Source: Lepas anatifera
Lineage: Eukaryota; Arthropoda; Thecostraca; Lepadidae
Assembly (NCBI GenBank): GCA_034440635.1
Contig: JAOTON010000386.1
Span: 1,839,001-1,903,000 of the forward strand
Length of the DNA stretch: 64,000 nt
Direction of reading: 5' to 3'
In this document: positions 52,679 through 63,861 of the stretch, one piece after another
How positions within the stretch are numbered: the first letter of the stretch is position 1
Layout of the letters: the number at the start of each line of letters is the position of its first letter
The notes under the pieces: model-generated
The model's input: the letters and a program-made list of their open reading frames with translations, nothing else
Database searches by the model: none
Told to the model about the DNA's origin: nothing
Position numbers and translations under genes: made by a program

Positions 52679-53345
52679 CATAGGTTGATCCAGGATCGCC
52701 GATCAGGGGCGGGGCACCCTTTGGGGGGCACCATCCGGGCCAGGGGCGGGCGCGCACCCAGAGGGGAGATGCGGGCCCGGCCGCCCCAAACCCTTTGGCT
52801 CCAAAGTGCCGGCCCCATCCATGTGAGGCGCCGAAGGCGCCCTTCGAGGGGAAGGATGAGCCTTCACCTGACTTTTAGAAGGAGTGCCACGCTGACTGCC
52901 GTCCCTGCACCCAACATGCCGCCCCTCTACACTGACTGCTGCCCCTGCACCCAACACACCGCTCCCTAAAACAATTTACTATAGGTCTGTAGAACAAACA
53001 ATTCACCGCTTTCACCCCCCCGCCCCCCAGGATGCGAAAATTGGCCGCCCTTTGGGTGAACAAGTGCGCCCCTAAGGCAAAATGCCACCCCCTGCACCGG
53101 CCTGCTGCCCCCTCTCGTCAGCCACCCCTCCCCAATAAAAATCCTGGGTGCGCGCCTGCCAGGGGTGCCACTTTTGGAACGCAAAACCGATCAGGCGCGC
53201 GCCAAATCCTCTTGCCGGGCTAAGAGCGCCCCTCCCCGCTCCTGAGGGGAGGGGTTGGAAGCGACATTTTAGGGGGGCCATCAATCTCCCAGGGGGGCAC
53301 CGTGACCATTTCAGGGGGCGCTCCGGGTCGAGGGTTACACTTGAC
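52679..53345. mobile_element. G/C-rich hAT-like element, expanded
   Basis: Starts CATAGGTTGATCCAGGATCGCCGATC, the same end as the 44.2-kb hAT MITE (reverse complement of its right end). The interior is long, with GGGGCACC and CTGCCCCTGCACCCAAC units repeated. No matching right end, so it may be truncated near 53340. Long frames on both strands here come from base composition. Confidence 0.45.
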
Positions 53346-53349
53346 CCTG

Positions 53350-54285
53350 GATGACCCCCAAATTTAATTATATGTTCTCCAGCATTTCGGGCCCTATGTC
53401 TCCACCCCTCCCCCAAACCATCAGCCAAATCCGCCTCCGCTCAGGTGTATCGCTGGACCCCAAAACCCTTGATAAATGTATATATTTAAGCTTATATTCT
53501 ATAAAATTAAATATGCTGTTGTGCGGGGTAACATGGACACCATGTCCATCTTGCCCCACACGTGGTGTCCGTCTTACCCCACTTTGCTCTTCCTAAACAA
53601 ACTTGAACATGAATCGGACGCCATTGTGATTACACAGTCAGTGCCTGCGGTGAACAAAATGTAACATCTTGAAGAGCCATATTACGTAATACTAACAAAG
53701 TATCACTAGAAACATCCATGCAATGGCCTTACGACTTTGATTGTGAAAATAACACATGAGTTGCAGTTTTTAATTTTTGGAAAATTGTATAAAATCTAGA
53801 GAGCTCGCCGGACACAACGTTGCTCTGCGACCGACGTGCGCAATAAAAGGAAGCGTATTACACGCTTTTGCCGGTCGTGGCGCTGTCAGCTCATCCCAAA
53901 CAGGGGGTGTCCATCTTACCCACGGTGTCCATGACCCCCCACCTTCCCCTATAATATAGCCTTTCAAAGTAAATAATTTAAGTTGACCTGATGATAAGTC
54001 GGGTCAAGGTGTCATTAGTTTTGATGTGTTGTTCTGGCGCACATGAAACGACTCCGACAGGCTCAATGAATCTAAACTCAAACCTTCATGATTATGAAGC
54101 TCTTGACCTAAAAATAAAAGCCTGCCTGTGCCTCGAATGACCCCTCAGAGGTCACAGGTCCACATTTTCACATTTACAAGAAATTTCATAAAAAAGAGTA
54201 GGTACGAGTATTTCGGAGGCGGGTCAGATGACAAAAAAAACAGCTAGCTGGCTAATCCGACCCAATGCCTGAGTGCGAAAACAGT
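53350..54285. other. Spacer with a recurring GTGTCCATCTTACCCC motif
   Basis: GGTGTCCGTCTTACCCC (53564) and GGTGTCCATCTTACCC (53905) and related pieces at 52.45 kb. Family B-like TGACCTCAG remnants at 53.98-54.16 kb. No gene. Confidence 0.35.
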
Positions 54286-54288
54286 TGT

Positions 54289-54714
54289 TTAAAGAGAATT
54301 TGGCACCTTTATAACGTGATTTTAACTGAGATAGCCAAGTTGTATGGCATGCCAGAAAGCCAGGTACATACATAATGTATCATTTGTCTTGAAACTCAAA
54401 ATTTCCGTGGAGAAAAACTAAAAACACACCTGAAATGTACCCCACATGTACCCCAGCCAGGCGGCCACAGTTGTCAGCTGTTGGTGTGACGACAGCGCTG
54501 ACGTCACGGTGAGTAATCCGCAAATTGAAGCCCTTGAAGCTAATTGAATATGGTAGTAGTGGCCAGAGCGTGACGTCATCCACAGGCAGAGGTTTATTTT
54601 TCACCTTAGAGAAGCAATTTAAAAATAAAAATATTGAGCTCATTTCAAGATTTTCGGTTACGAATGCCCCTAATCACACTGAATTCCTGGTATCGACCAA
54701 GATGCCACATTTAA
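54289..54714 (+). mobile_element. Family D MITE, copy 4
   Basis: TTAAAGAGAATTTGGCACC and GATGCCACATTTAA ends, more diverged; same interior as copy 1. Confidence 0.75.
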
Positions 54715-55079
54715 GTCATAATTTTGGATTGCGGAATGAAAATTCCGGAATTAAAGGGGAACATCGGCGATCCTAATTGCGAAGTGGCTTGAAATTCAAT
54801 ATAAACTCCCGCGATCGATTTTGGGAAATGCACGACTACGGACTCGTGGGCTTAAGTTTCGCAGTGACCAGCACTGATAAAAGGTATATGTACATACATT
54901 CATCATATAAATTAGCATACATTCAAAGCCATAGGAGGGGCATGTGTTCACTCTGCCCCCTGTGTAAGCCTCTGAAAATAGGCACGCACCATCCTGTCCA
55001 GATTTTATTCTAACAAAATATCGCCCAAGCTTAAGAAAATTGTTATAGGAATAGAAAACCGGTAATTAAATAGGCGTAG

Positions 55080-56365
55080 GTGTTATCACGCGCATTGATG
55101 GGCATCTGAATCATCTTTGCCTTGGCAGGGGGGAGGGTCGAGTATGCGGCTCCTAAGATCTCGAAAACCATGGTAGTTGGGGAGACCGGTAAACGGCGTT
55201 AGGTAGCCCGACCTAAGCTCGGGGAGAGAGAGAGGGGGAGGGGTCGAGACCATGCTCGAGGGACCCCAGTCTACGTTTGGAGGGCTCCCGATAAAAACGT
55301 TGGGGTCGATGTTCAGGGATCCCTTGAGACCGATGCTCGAGGGGACCCCTCTAGACGAAGCTCGATGGTCTCCTGAGACCAGGCTTGAAGCTCCTGAGAC
55401 CAATGCTCGTACTTTGCTCATGATTCCCTGAATGCTAATGCTCGTGCCCACCCCTCCCCCTCCGAGAGCAATATTCGGGGAGGGGGACGAGATCAATGCT
55501 CGGGTGCCCCGAAACCAGTCATCCAGAGGCCCTCAATACCGATGCTCGGGGTGTTCCCTGAGACAAAGCTGCTCGGGAGCTCCTGAAACACAGCTCAGGG
55601 GATCCCCTGAAACTAAGCTCAGTGGCTCCCTAGGATCACTGCTCGTCTTTTGCTCCGGACTCCCTCGATACCGATGCTGAGGGGCCCCGCCGAGATCAAT
55701 ACTCGTCCTTCCCCCGAGATTAATGCTCGGGTACTCCCTGAGACCAATACTCCGGAGAACCTAGATACCAATGTTTGGAGGCCCCTGAGATGAAGCTTGG
55801 GGGACCCCCTGAAGCCAAGCTCGTTTCCCCCTCCCGAAAGCAATCCTCGTATTTTGTAGTGTATGAGGTCAGGCCAAGGGGGATCGGCGAAACCCAAAAC
55901 CCCCTTGGCTACGCCACTGATGAGATATAATGGAAAATGAAGGCATTTAAGTCATATCACCTGACGTAGAAAATATATACCTATCAAAATTATTTACCCC
56001 TTTCGAATTCCTTCAGCGAGCTGCGTCGAGTGATAAGTAGTATGACTGCAACGTCAAATTGTAGCTTTGACCTGACCTAAGGTCAGGTCAAAATTAAATT
56101 GGATCAACACGCATATTATTTACATCGCAGGGATGGGGAAGCCCGATAAGGTCAAAATGAACGCCATATCTTCCTTCCCACCTAAGTTATTGAGCCTAAA
56201 TTATTTCACCCATGCATTTCCAACAGACAGGTCATGACTCGTACCTGTCCTTAGAACACCTAAATAAAAAATCCCGAAAGTCACAGAACAGGGTTAACCA
56301 ATAAAATAGGTTAACTCTGTTCTTACTTATGCTATCTTAATTTTTCTTTGAAGTGAGGTTACTGG
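55080..56365 (-). mobile_element. Family B TTAA-MITE interrupted by an array
   Basis: 55085-55215 is a reversed family B right terminus (CACGCGCATTGATGGG; CCTAAGATCTCGAAAACCATGG; GGTAAACGGCGTTAGG). The interior resumes at about 56030-56365 with TGACCTGACC-TAA-GGTCAGGTCA, CATGCATTTCCAACAGACAGG and GAAGTGAGGTTACTGG. The section between is the minisatellite below. The other terminus is lost against a family E copy. Confidence 0.65.
55215..55870. repeat. Degenerate GACCAATGCTCGGGG array
   Basis: About 22 units of roughly 27-30 bp of the form CTCGGGGxxCCCTGAGACCAATG, heavily diverged. It sits inside a family B MITE copy. Confidence 0.7.
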
Positions 56366-56374
56366 ACGTTTCAG

Positions 56375-56620
56375 TCTAGGCCTCCATTCTTACGGCTGGA
56401 GGTAAATGGCACAAAAGCAAAGTTTTAACAGTCTTAATGGGCCCTAGCATTCCATTTATTTTACCAGCACAGTGTTTCAATAAGTAAATGGATGCAATTT
56501 TCCGAGAAGGCCCGCCCTCGTAGTGCTGTTTAACGGACTGTGCTCGGCTTTCTGCTGCCGGGCGGTGCAAGTACTAGGTAAGACAGCGGACCAATAGGTC
56601 TACGGCTTCACATATGATGA
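56375..56620. repeat. Family E fragment
   Basis: Matches the outer ends of the 3.66-6.79 kb inverted repeat (AGTCTTAATGGGCCCTA; CTTTCTGCTGCCGGGC; GACCAATAGGTCTACGG). Confidence 0.65.
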
Positions 56621-56624
56621 GAAT

Positions 56625-59030
56625 GGGACAGTCGGAAATGGACACCATCGTACTCTTTTATCCTATATTCCTTGCAATTATCTGATACGGGAGCGATGTA
56701 AAAATACTCCAGTCAACCTCAAATTTATTTACTTTAAATCCTATGGTTATGTATGTAAAAGTGTAGCTGCAGAGTTGAAATGCCTGTACCATTCACTGTC
56801 CTTTGGGGGGTGGCAAAATATATGATGCCCCCTTCTTGCGCTTGGGGGCATGACCGGAATACCTCTCCCCCTGCGTCCAAAGCCATATCACAATTTTTTC
56901 CAAATATATTTCCACTTTAACATGCATTTTATTTCTCTCCACAGCCACACCACAGCAGCCCCTCGCTAGCAGAAAACAAACAGGTCGCGTTCGACATGCC
57001 CTCCCTGTTCAATACATTGTACGCTGAGGTTGACCCGGTCGGCCGCTGATGGTGCCAAATGCCCCATCAGTACTCATCACCAACGCCGTCCCGCGGTACA
57101 AGAATTCGAGTCATAGATGACGCCCCCACAACCGACTCGACACCAACGCCATTTGTGGGGCATGTGCCATCAAACCGTGTAAAAAGGCAGTCACCTCATG
57201 CCTAGCATCGTTTGTTTATGCAATAAGGTCTCAGCTCGTTTTTTTTTGCTCGCCTAGATCCGACTCGTATTGCTGCTCTTGCGACTTTTGATCACCAGCG
57301 GTGTAAAACCTTGACGAACCTTTGAATATTCTATCATATTCATGACCTTTGTAAGTTTTCAGGTCTGGGGATTGACCTGGAGAGCGGTATGCTTCCTTTA
57401 TGTTTCCGCGAATGTTTATTGCGCTTTGTTAGTCGGCAAGATAAGAATGACAACACTTGTTTTCCACGATCCAGCTGATACTCCTGTGAATGTAGACGCA
57501 ACGTGCGGAAATTGGACTGTTATCAAGCGTGTTTTTCGGCATTGTTGAAATTGCATGCAATTTCAGCCTTATTAACCGACACCGAGCTATCTAAATCGAA
57601 ATCGGAATTCCCTTAAGGCATTTATCGTCTTGTTCGATCGACATTCCTATCGAAATGTAAAGTATTACTGCAAAGCTCGAGAGCCTTGTCAGTTTTAACC
57701 GCATATTAAATCGATTCAGGTCCAAATATCTCTATCCACTCTTTGATGTTATGTTTACATCGGGTCAATGCCTGCCAGACTTGAAATTGTGCTTCACTTG
57801 TATTATAGTTGTGGGAACGCCTAGAACATTGGTGGACAAAAATGCATTCTGAAGTCATTTCTTTCCGGTCAACGCAATAGTGCCTTGGCAGCGGGTATGA
57901 CCATCCTGGCCCCAGCCCCCTGTTCCTACGCCTATGATTCTTATTCTTTTCCGCATTTTTTCGATGCGTTTTGTTCTTAGTCATAATGTCAAGTTCTGAG
58001 ATATATTAACATCCGCAATCCACTCCAGAAGCTTTGAAACATAGCCTTTTGGAAACCTCACCGGTCGTCATTCATATTAATTTCAAAATGTCGGTTAGAA
58101 ATGGTGCTAAAATTAAGCACCATTATAAACACAAAATGTGCTAATAACCAGCTATCACCGCATCCCTTAAGCTCTTTGAAATTACAGCGAGAATCAATTG
58201 CATACGTCCCGCTCTGATTAAGTCTCAAACTTCAAAGTGCGAGGGAGGGTAGCTGATGGACTTCAATGGCCTGAAAATTGCACAATCATGCCTCAGGGCT
58301 GTAACTTTGCTGGATGAACTTACAATTGGCTGGCTAGCACAAAGGCCGCCAGCATTATGTATGCATGACAGCCGATATCATGAAGGGAGGAGGGCTTTAA
58401 ATGCTTGTTCTCTACCCAACTCCAGCGTGGTGGAGTCCGTCCCGGTTTGAGAACTGGTTCCAAGACGGAGGCAGGCTGTGGTAGTTGGTGCGTGCACCGA
58501 GCAGTCACTGTAACAGGCGTTTATCAAGACCATTGTCCACTTCTGCCAGACCGGCTGCGTTGTTCTGAATGCAGTGCAATTATCCATTGTTCCAGTGTTC
58601 AAGGGTCACTGTCACATTGATTCAAGACAAAAATTGCCTCTTCCGACCGGGGACGGTTCTCGAGAAAGCGTTCGTGACCTTTTCCGAAACGTCTTTCAAA
58701 TGAAAGGGTAATGGTGGTACGATGTGACAGAGTAATGGTTTAATTACTTCATCGGCTATTATGCCACTCACCAGTTTGATAGCTCTTGTGAAATGTCACA
58801 TGCTACGGGCGTTTGGTTGGGTTGCTTCGTGTTGTATTTATGAACGTTTGTGCTTTGTCACACGCTCAGTAACGGCGAGTGGAAATAACACACACTATGA
58901 AATAGTATGATTTTACCTGCAATGTGACTTTATCTTCCGTCTGATTACCTTTGGTATAAAAAACAGAGACGTTCCCAGCTGAGAAAATTCAGATCAAGCC
59001 ATTTCCGGACCGGCAACGACCTTCCTAGGA
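56625..59030. other. No recognisable gene
   Basis: Unassigned spacer. A hAT-like end (CTGTTCCTACGCCTATG) lies at 57920-57936. Short frames only. Confidence 0.4.
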
Positions 59031-59039
59031 AAAATCCGA

Positions 59040-60020
59040 GCCAACCCATGGCAAGGACAAGGTATAAACGGACTCCAATGCAAACAAGAGCTGCGCATAA
59101 CCCGACAACAGTCCAAATGAGGACACCGTATAACCCTAATCCAATTCAAACAAGGACAGCGTATAGCCCGACTCCAATGCAAACTCCAATGCAGCGTATA
59201 ACCCAACAATAGTCCAAATAAGGACACCATATTACCCGACTCCAATTCAAACAAGGATAGCGTATAACCCTACTCCAATCAAACAAGGGCAGGATATAAC
59301 CCGAGTCCAATCCAAATAAGGACACCGCACAAACCAGACTCCAAACCCAAATAAGGACAGCGTATAACCCGACAACAGTCCAAATAAGGACACCGTATAA
59401 CCCGACTCCAATTCAAACAAGGACAGCGTATAACCCGACTCCAATGCAAACAAGGGCAACGTATAACCCGACAACAGTCCAAATAAGGACACCGTATAAC
59501 CCGACTCCAATTCAAACAAGGATAGCGTATAACCCGACTCCAATTCAAACAAGGGCAGGGTATAACCCGACTCCAATCAAAATAAGGACACCGTATAACC
59601 AGACTCGAATCCAAATAAGGATAGCGTATAACCCGACAACAGTCCAAATAAGGACACCGTATAACCCGACTCCAATTCAAACAAGGACAGCGTATATATT
59701 GTGTCAAAATTCAGATAAGTATTCAGTTCAACATTTTGTCAGTTCAGATCTCAAGTCCGCGCGTATATAAAAAGTCTGTAGTGATCTCCCTTTTTTCTTA
59801 GGACGTTTTTTTGTATTGTGCGTGTGGATCATTGTATCCTGTATAGCTGTCATTTCTTTTTCTTTGATACGACATGAGCTGTAATTAGGGGCAACCTGTA
59901 ACTGCTCCATGACACAAAACAAGGACACCGTATAACCCGACTCCAATCCAAACAAGGACAGCATATAACCGGACTCCAACCCAAACAAGGACAGTGTTTA
60001 AACCGACTCCAATCCAAGTC
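59040..60020. repeat. 33-bp minisatellite, interrupted
   Basis: About 20 units of AACCCGACTCCAATTCAAAC plus AAGGACAGCGTAT at 59040-59698, then three more at 59920-60020 after a unique 220-bp stretch. Two alternating subtypes: CAACAGTCCAAATAAGGACACC and CTCCAATTCAAACAAGGACAGC. Since 33 is a multiple of three, frames stay open on both strands as 11-residue repeats (plus: YNPTPIQTRxA; minus: SRVIRCPYLDC). Confidence 0.9.
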
Positions 60021-60039
60021 CATCTGCGTACTGCAAGTC

Positions 60040-60254
60040 CATCTGCGCACTCACCCGGGGATGAGGTGGCTTAGTGGATTGCACCCTTGTCTTCTAAGCC
60101 ACCGGTCCCGGGTTCAAGTCCCGGCGGAGTCTCTGAATAAGTCGATCTGATCCCCAAAATCCCTTCCAACAGGGTGAGAGTTGGCGATGCCGTATGACCC
60201 TGGCAATTGGTGCGTCGTTAAACCCCAACAATTATTATTATTCATCTGCGCACT
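60040..60254 (+). mobile_element. tRNA-derived SINE, family S1, copy 2
   Basis: SINE 60052-60242 flanked by CATCTGCGCACT at 60040-60051 and 60243-60254, a 12-bp perfect duplication. TGGCTTAGTGG (A box, 60067) and GGTTCAAGTCC (B box, 60111) are intact. Body GAGTTGGCGATGCCGTATGA and TTGGTGCGTCGTTAAA shared with 34.1 kb; tail is ATT repeats. Confidence 0.9.
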
Positions 60255-60259
60255 GCAAT

Positions 60260-61240
60260 ATTATCTAGTTAAACCACACGTGAAGTATTAAATTTACAAC
60301 CTGCTATATCCAGAAAGCCGATTCGTCAGTGTCAAGCTATATCAAGATCATAAACTGAAAAATAAAAGCGAACTTAGATATTTAATTAGAGGCCATACCG
60401 GAGGTAAAAAACGATAACAAGTCCGTGAAAAAGACAAGATTTTGCACACCTTACAGTGACAAGCTGAGGGTCTATTTGTCAATATGTTATTTAAGATTTA
60501 AAAAGACCCAGAGGGTCTGGAAAATCCCTTTGGGTCTGGGACATTCCTCTGGGATGGGGCATATCCCAGAAGGTCTGGCTTAATCCCCTTTTGGTGACAA
60601 AGCCAGATCTTCTTGACTTCCATGTTTGGTTCGGAATTCTGTTGACGACACTTACACCTTTTTTACCTCTGGGCAACACTTTCCAGCTAAGTTGTATCCT
60701 TCAATTAGTAATTTCACGCTCGACTCTTAGCAAATGCAACGTCATGTTGATAGTTTCAACGCAATGCCTTCATAAGCACAAATCTTCCGGGCGCGATTAG
60801 CAGTGCGATGTTGATGTTGCCAACAGCCGGATGGCATTGAACGTGCAAATAAAGGGAACGCACACCTTTCTAGAGATCATCTTTGGGTAGACAAGTATGC
60901 TATAGGTTTGTAAAAAAAATCTGACTGTAGTTCCGTCAGAAGGCATTTATTCCAAGAGCACAGTGCTACAATTCAATAGTTGGATGTGTTAAAACAAAAG
61001 GAAATTGTTCTGCCCTGTCGTGGCGTCCGCCGATCCCTTTACTATGCGGGTGGACTGTATCGGTGATTGTGTCGGGTCGACGGGCGTGACATTGACCGGC
61101 AGCCAGTTAAGCCGAAAGCAGGCCAAGACAGCGGATGTGGTGGCGAATTACTGTGCTGTGCGGCGCAGGAGGGGGCGGTATGTCCAACCATAAGGAAAGG
61201 AAACACTACCACGAAGTCTTTGGTGGTTGGACACTGTCTT
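60260..61240. other. No recognisable gene
   Basis: 60500-60590 has a few GGGTCTGGxAxATCCC repeats. Nothing else assigned. Confidence 0.4.
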
Positions 61241-61249
61241 CCACTGATG

Positions 61250-61875
61250 CAACTGTCGGCCACTCTGCCCAGAGTAGCCGTCAGAGCTCAGTGTTCAGAC
61301 GGGGAAGCTGCTGCAGCTGAAGCCAATGTTGGCCACTCTGCCCAGAGTAGCCGTCAAGGCTCAGCTGAGCCGGGAGCTTGCTGCGCACTGGCAGCCTCGG
61401 GATTGTCCCAGCTGAGAAAATGCCAGTGACTCTGCCCAGAGCCCTGTCAAACCCCAGTTGAGACGCGGGAGTCGCTACAACTGAGCAAATGCCGGCCACT
61501 CTGCCCAGAGTAGCCGTCAAAGCTCAGCTGAGCCGGGAGCTTGCTGCGCACTGGCAGCCTCGGGATTGTTCCAACTGAGAAAATGCCAGTGACTCTGCCC
61601 AGAGCCCTGTCAAACCCCAGTTGAGACGCGGGAGTCGCTACAACTGAGCAAATGCCGGCCACTCTGCCCAGAGTAGCCGTCAAAGCTCAGCTGAGCCGGG
61701 AGCTTGCTGCGTACTGGCAGCCTCGGGATTGTTCCAACTGAGAAAATGCCAGTGACTCTGCCCAGAGCCCTGTCAAACCCCAGTTGAGACGCGGGAGTCG
61801 CTACAACTGAGCAAATGCCGGCCACTCTGCCCAGAGTAGCCGTCAAAGCTCAGCTGAGCCGGGAGCTTGCTGCGC
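61250..61875. repeat. 163-bp minisatellite, about four copies
   Basis: Long unit of 163 bp (frame starts recur at 61520, 61683, 61846), itself built from related halves holding CACTCTGCCCAGAG and TCAGCTGAG/CCAGTTGAG. The three central units are nearly identical; the first is diverged. Minus-strand frames (MTATLGRVAGICSVVATPAS) are set by the repeat. Confidence 0.9.
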
Positions 61876-61879
61876 ACTA

Positions 61880-63130
61880 GCAGCCTCGGGAGTTTTCTCG
61901 GCTGATCCGGAAGCTGGCGGCGCTGCCCAGCGCCGCAGCCACAGCTCAGCTGAGACGGGACACAGCACCGCTTAAGCGATGGCTGGCTAAACCAAAAGGA
62001 CAAGGTTGACCTCCCCAACCGCGGCGCGGCACCAACGACACAACTGGAAACCTAGCCGCCCGCTGGGTAATCCCTGACCAAAAGGCGCCGCTTTCACCCG
62101 ACCTGACCGCCGACTTAGCAGACAGAATTGGTATGTGCAGGTGTGAGGCAGGCTGATGGATGTCTAACTGGAGGCACTGGCTCTGTTCTTCTCGAAGGTC
62201 TCCGTGTTCCGACCGTTACTGCACTGTATAATCACTCGCACGGTGGTCTGAATGTATTTGCCTCTGGGTGCGCGAGCTGTGCCTGCCCGCTGGTCGTCTC
62301 CAGAAAATGCGTGCACACGCCGAGCGAACGAGAGAGAGAACCAGCGGGCACCACAGCTCAGGGCAGACTGATGCTGCCGGGGGCATGCCTCGCAGAGGAC
62401 ATCTCCTTGCCCTCCGGCAACATCTACCGAGACACAATAGCCTTCCGGCGCGTCACCGGCCGGTCGGCCACACATACATCACGCTGACACACACACGCAG
62501 TTTCAGCGCTGGCGGGCCACAGACCAGCTATTCCAACAAAGAACAGCATTCCAAAGTCGATTGCTAATGTCGAAGGGTTGGATGCCCCCACCCAGGCCAC
62601 AAATACAGGTGCTCGCTCCGCTGCCGCCGCCGTCACATCCGTCACCCAGCTCTGACGGCACTCTGTCTGCCGCCCATTGTTGCTGGAGTTCCGGCCAGGT
62701 CCTAACCACATTCCTCGCGGCCCCATGGCTGTACTGCGGTAGCCACGGGGAGCCGAGGCAATCATGTGGCAGGGCGATGCCGTTACCTGGCTGGGCCGAC
62801 GCAGCGGGGGGGGGCGACGGCGACGCCTCACTTCCCAGAAGAGGGTGGTTCTCACGGGCCCCTTCAAATTCGGCCTGCACACCACGGCAGGGGCGACAAA
62901 TCTTAACCGGTGCCGCCGCCAGCGTGGGTGGCCCGGCTGCCATGGTGGCAGCGACTCCGACTGCTCAGAGCCTGAGGACCCCGGTAGAGCGCGCACCCCC
63001 TCCTCCGCAACAATGCGGCTATCGCGCACGCCGACCAGCACCAGCAGCCACTGGAATGGTGACCGGCCGGACACGGCGGCGGAGACGAGCTGATAGGGGC
63101 CACAATGATTGCATGCATGCTATTTGTCGG
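61880..63130. other. GC-rich block with open frames on both strands
   Basis: High GC from about 62100 to 63110. The longest frames are 216 residues (minus, 62424-63074) and 190 residues (plus, 62561-63133). A plus-strand frame ends with an acidic segment (GGSDSDCSEPEDPGRARTP, near 62960), which looks more protein-like than the rest. No domain recognised. Could be a CpG-rich promoter/first-exon region or just GC-rich DNA. Confidence 0.2.
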
Positions 63131-63188
63131 TGACATGCCCTTTACATTTTCTCAAATTAATAATTTTGTTTTGCTTCTTTCATGCACT

Positions 63189-63860
63189 TTGAAGGGAATG
63201 TGGCACCTTGGTCGAACCCTGGAATTTAGTGTAATTAGGGGAGCTTTAAGCCTAAAATCATGGAAGCGTCGATGATTTCTCTGAAAAAATGTACAATAAG
63301 CTCAATATTTTAATTTTAAAATGCTCCTCTAGGGAAATAAATAAATATCTGCCTGTGGATGATGTCATGATCGACAACCATACGCGTCGGAAAGGGGGCC
63401 AGGGGGCCTCCCCCACTTTCTGGCCAAAATTTCCTGATCTCAGTCAACATGAGAGAAAGCCGGACATTCTTTTATCCAGCCGCTGCGGAAGGCAACGAGG
63501 AGCCCAAATTCGAACGTTTGTGGTCCTGATGTTGAAGTTTTTAGTCGCATCAGGTTGAAGTTTGGCTGCCCCCCACTTTTCTGCTTATGCTGACAACCAC
63601 TACCATATTCAATACGATTAAAGGGCTTCGATTGGCTGATACAGTGACGTTGGCATATGTCGTCACACCAACAGCCATGACAACAGTGGCCTGCTGCTAA
63701 GGGTACACGTAGGGTGCATTTCAAGCAGTTTTTAGCTTTTCTCTACGGAAATGTTGACTTTCAAGACAAATGATATACACAGTGCCGGGTTTTCCGGCAT
63801 GCTTTACGATCTGGCTATCTCAGTTAAAATCACTTTATAAAGATGTCACATTCACTTTAA
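63189..63860 (-). mobile_element. Family D MITE, copy 5, with nested insertion
   Basis: GAAGGGAATGTGGCACC start and ATGTCACATTCACTTTAA end. Removing the nested element and one duplication gives about 453 bp, in line with other copies. Orientation as copy 2. Confidence 0.85.
63373..63599. mobile_element. hAT-type MITE, 211 bp, inside family D
   Basis: Insert 63381-63591, flanked by GACAACCA at 63373-63380 and 63592-63599. Other family D copies have a single CAACCA-type site here. Ends TACGCGTCGGAAAGGGGG and CCCCCACTTTTCTGCTTATGCT-like are weakly inverted. The 8-bp duplication fits hAT. Confidence 0.85.
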
Positions 63861-63861
63861 T

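Noticed and set aside
52676..53430. Proline/arginine-rich protein genes at 52.7-53.4 kb
   Set aside because: They lie in a G/C-rich hAT-like repeat with internal tandem units.
59279..59770. Repetitive protein genes on both strands
   Set aside because: Open frames follow from a 33-bp unit; no start, splice or expression evidence.
60052..60130. Functional tRNA-Arg gene
   Set aside because: A and B boxes are good, but arms do not pair fully, and it heads a SINE with a 12-bp target duplication.
62128..63136. Several long frames in the GC-rich block as separate genes
   Set aside because: Open on both strands through base composition; no domain recognised.
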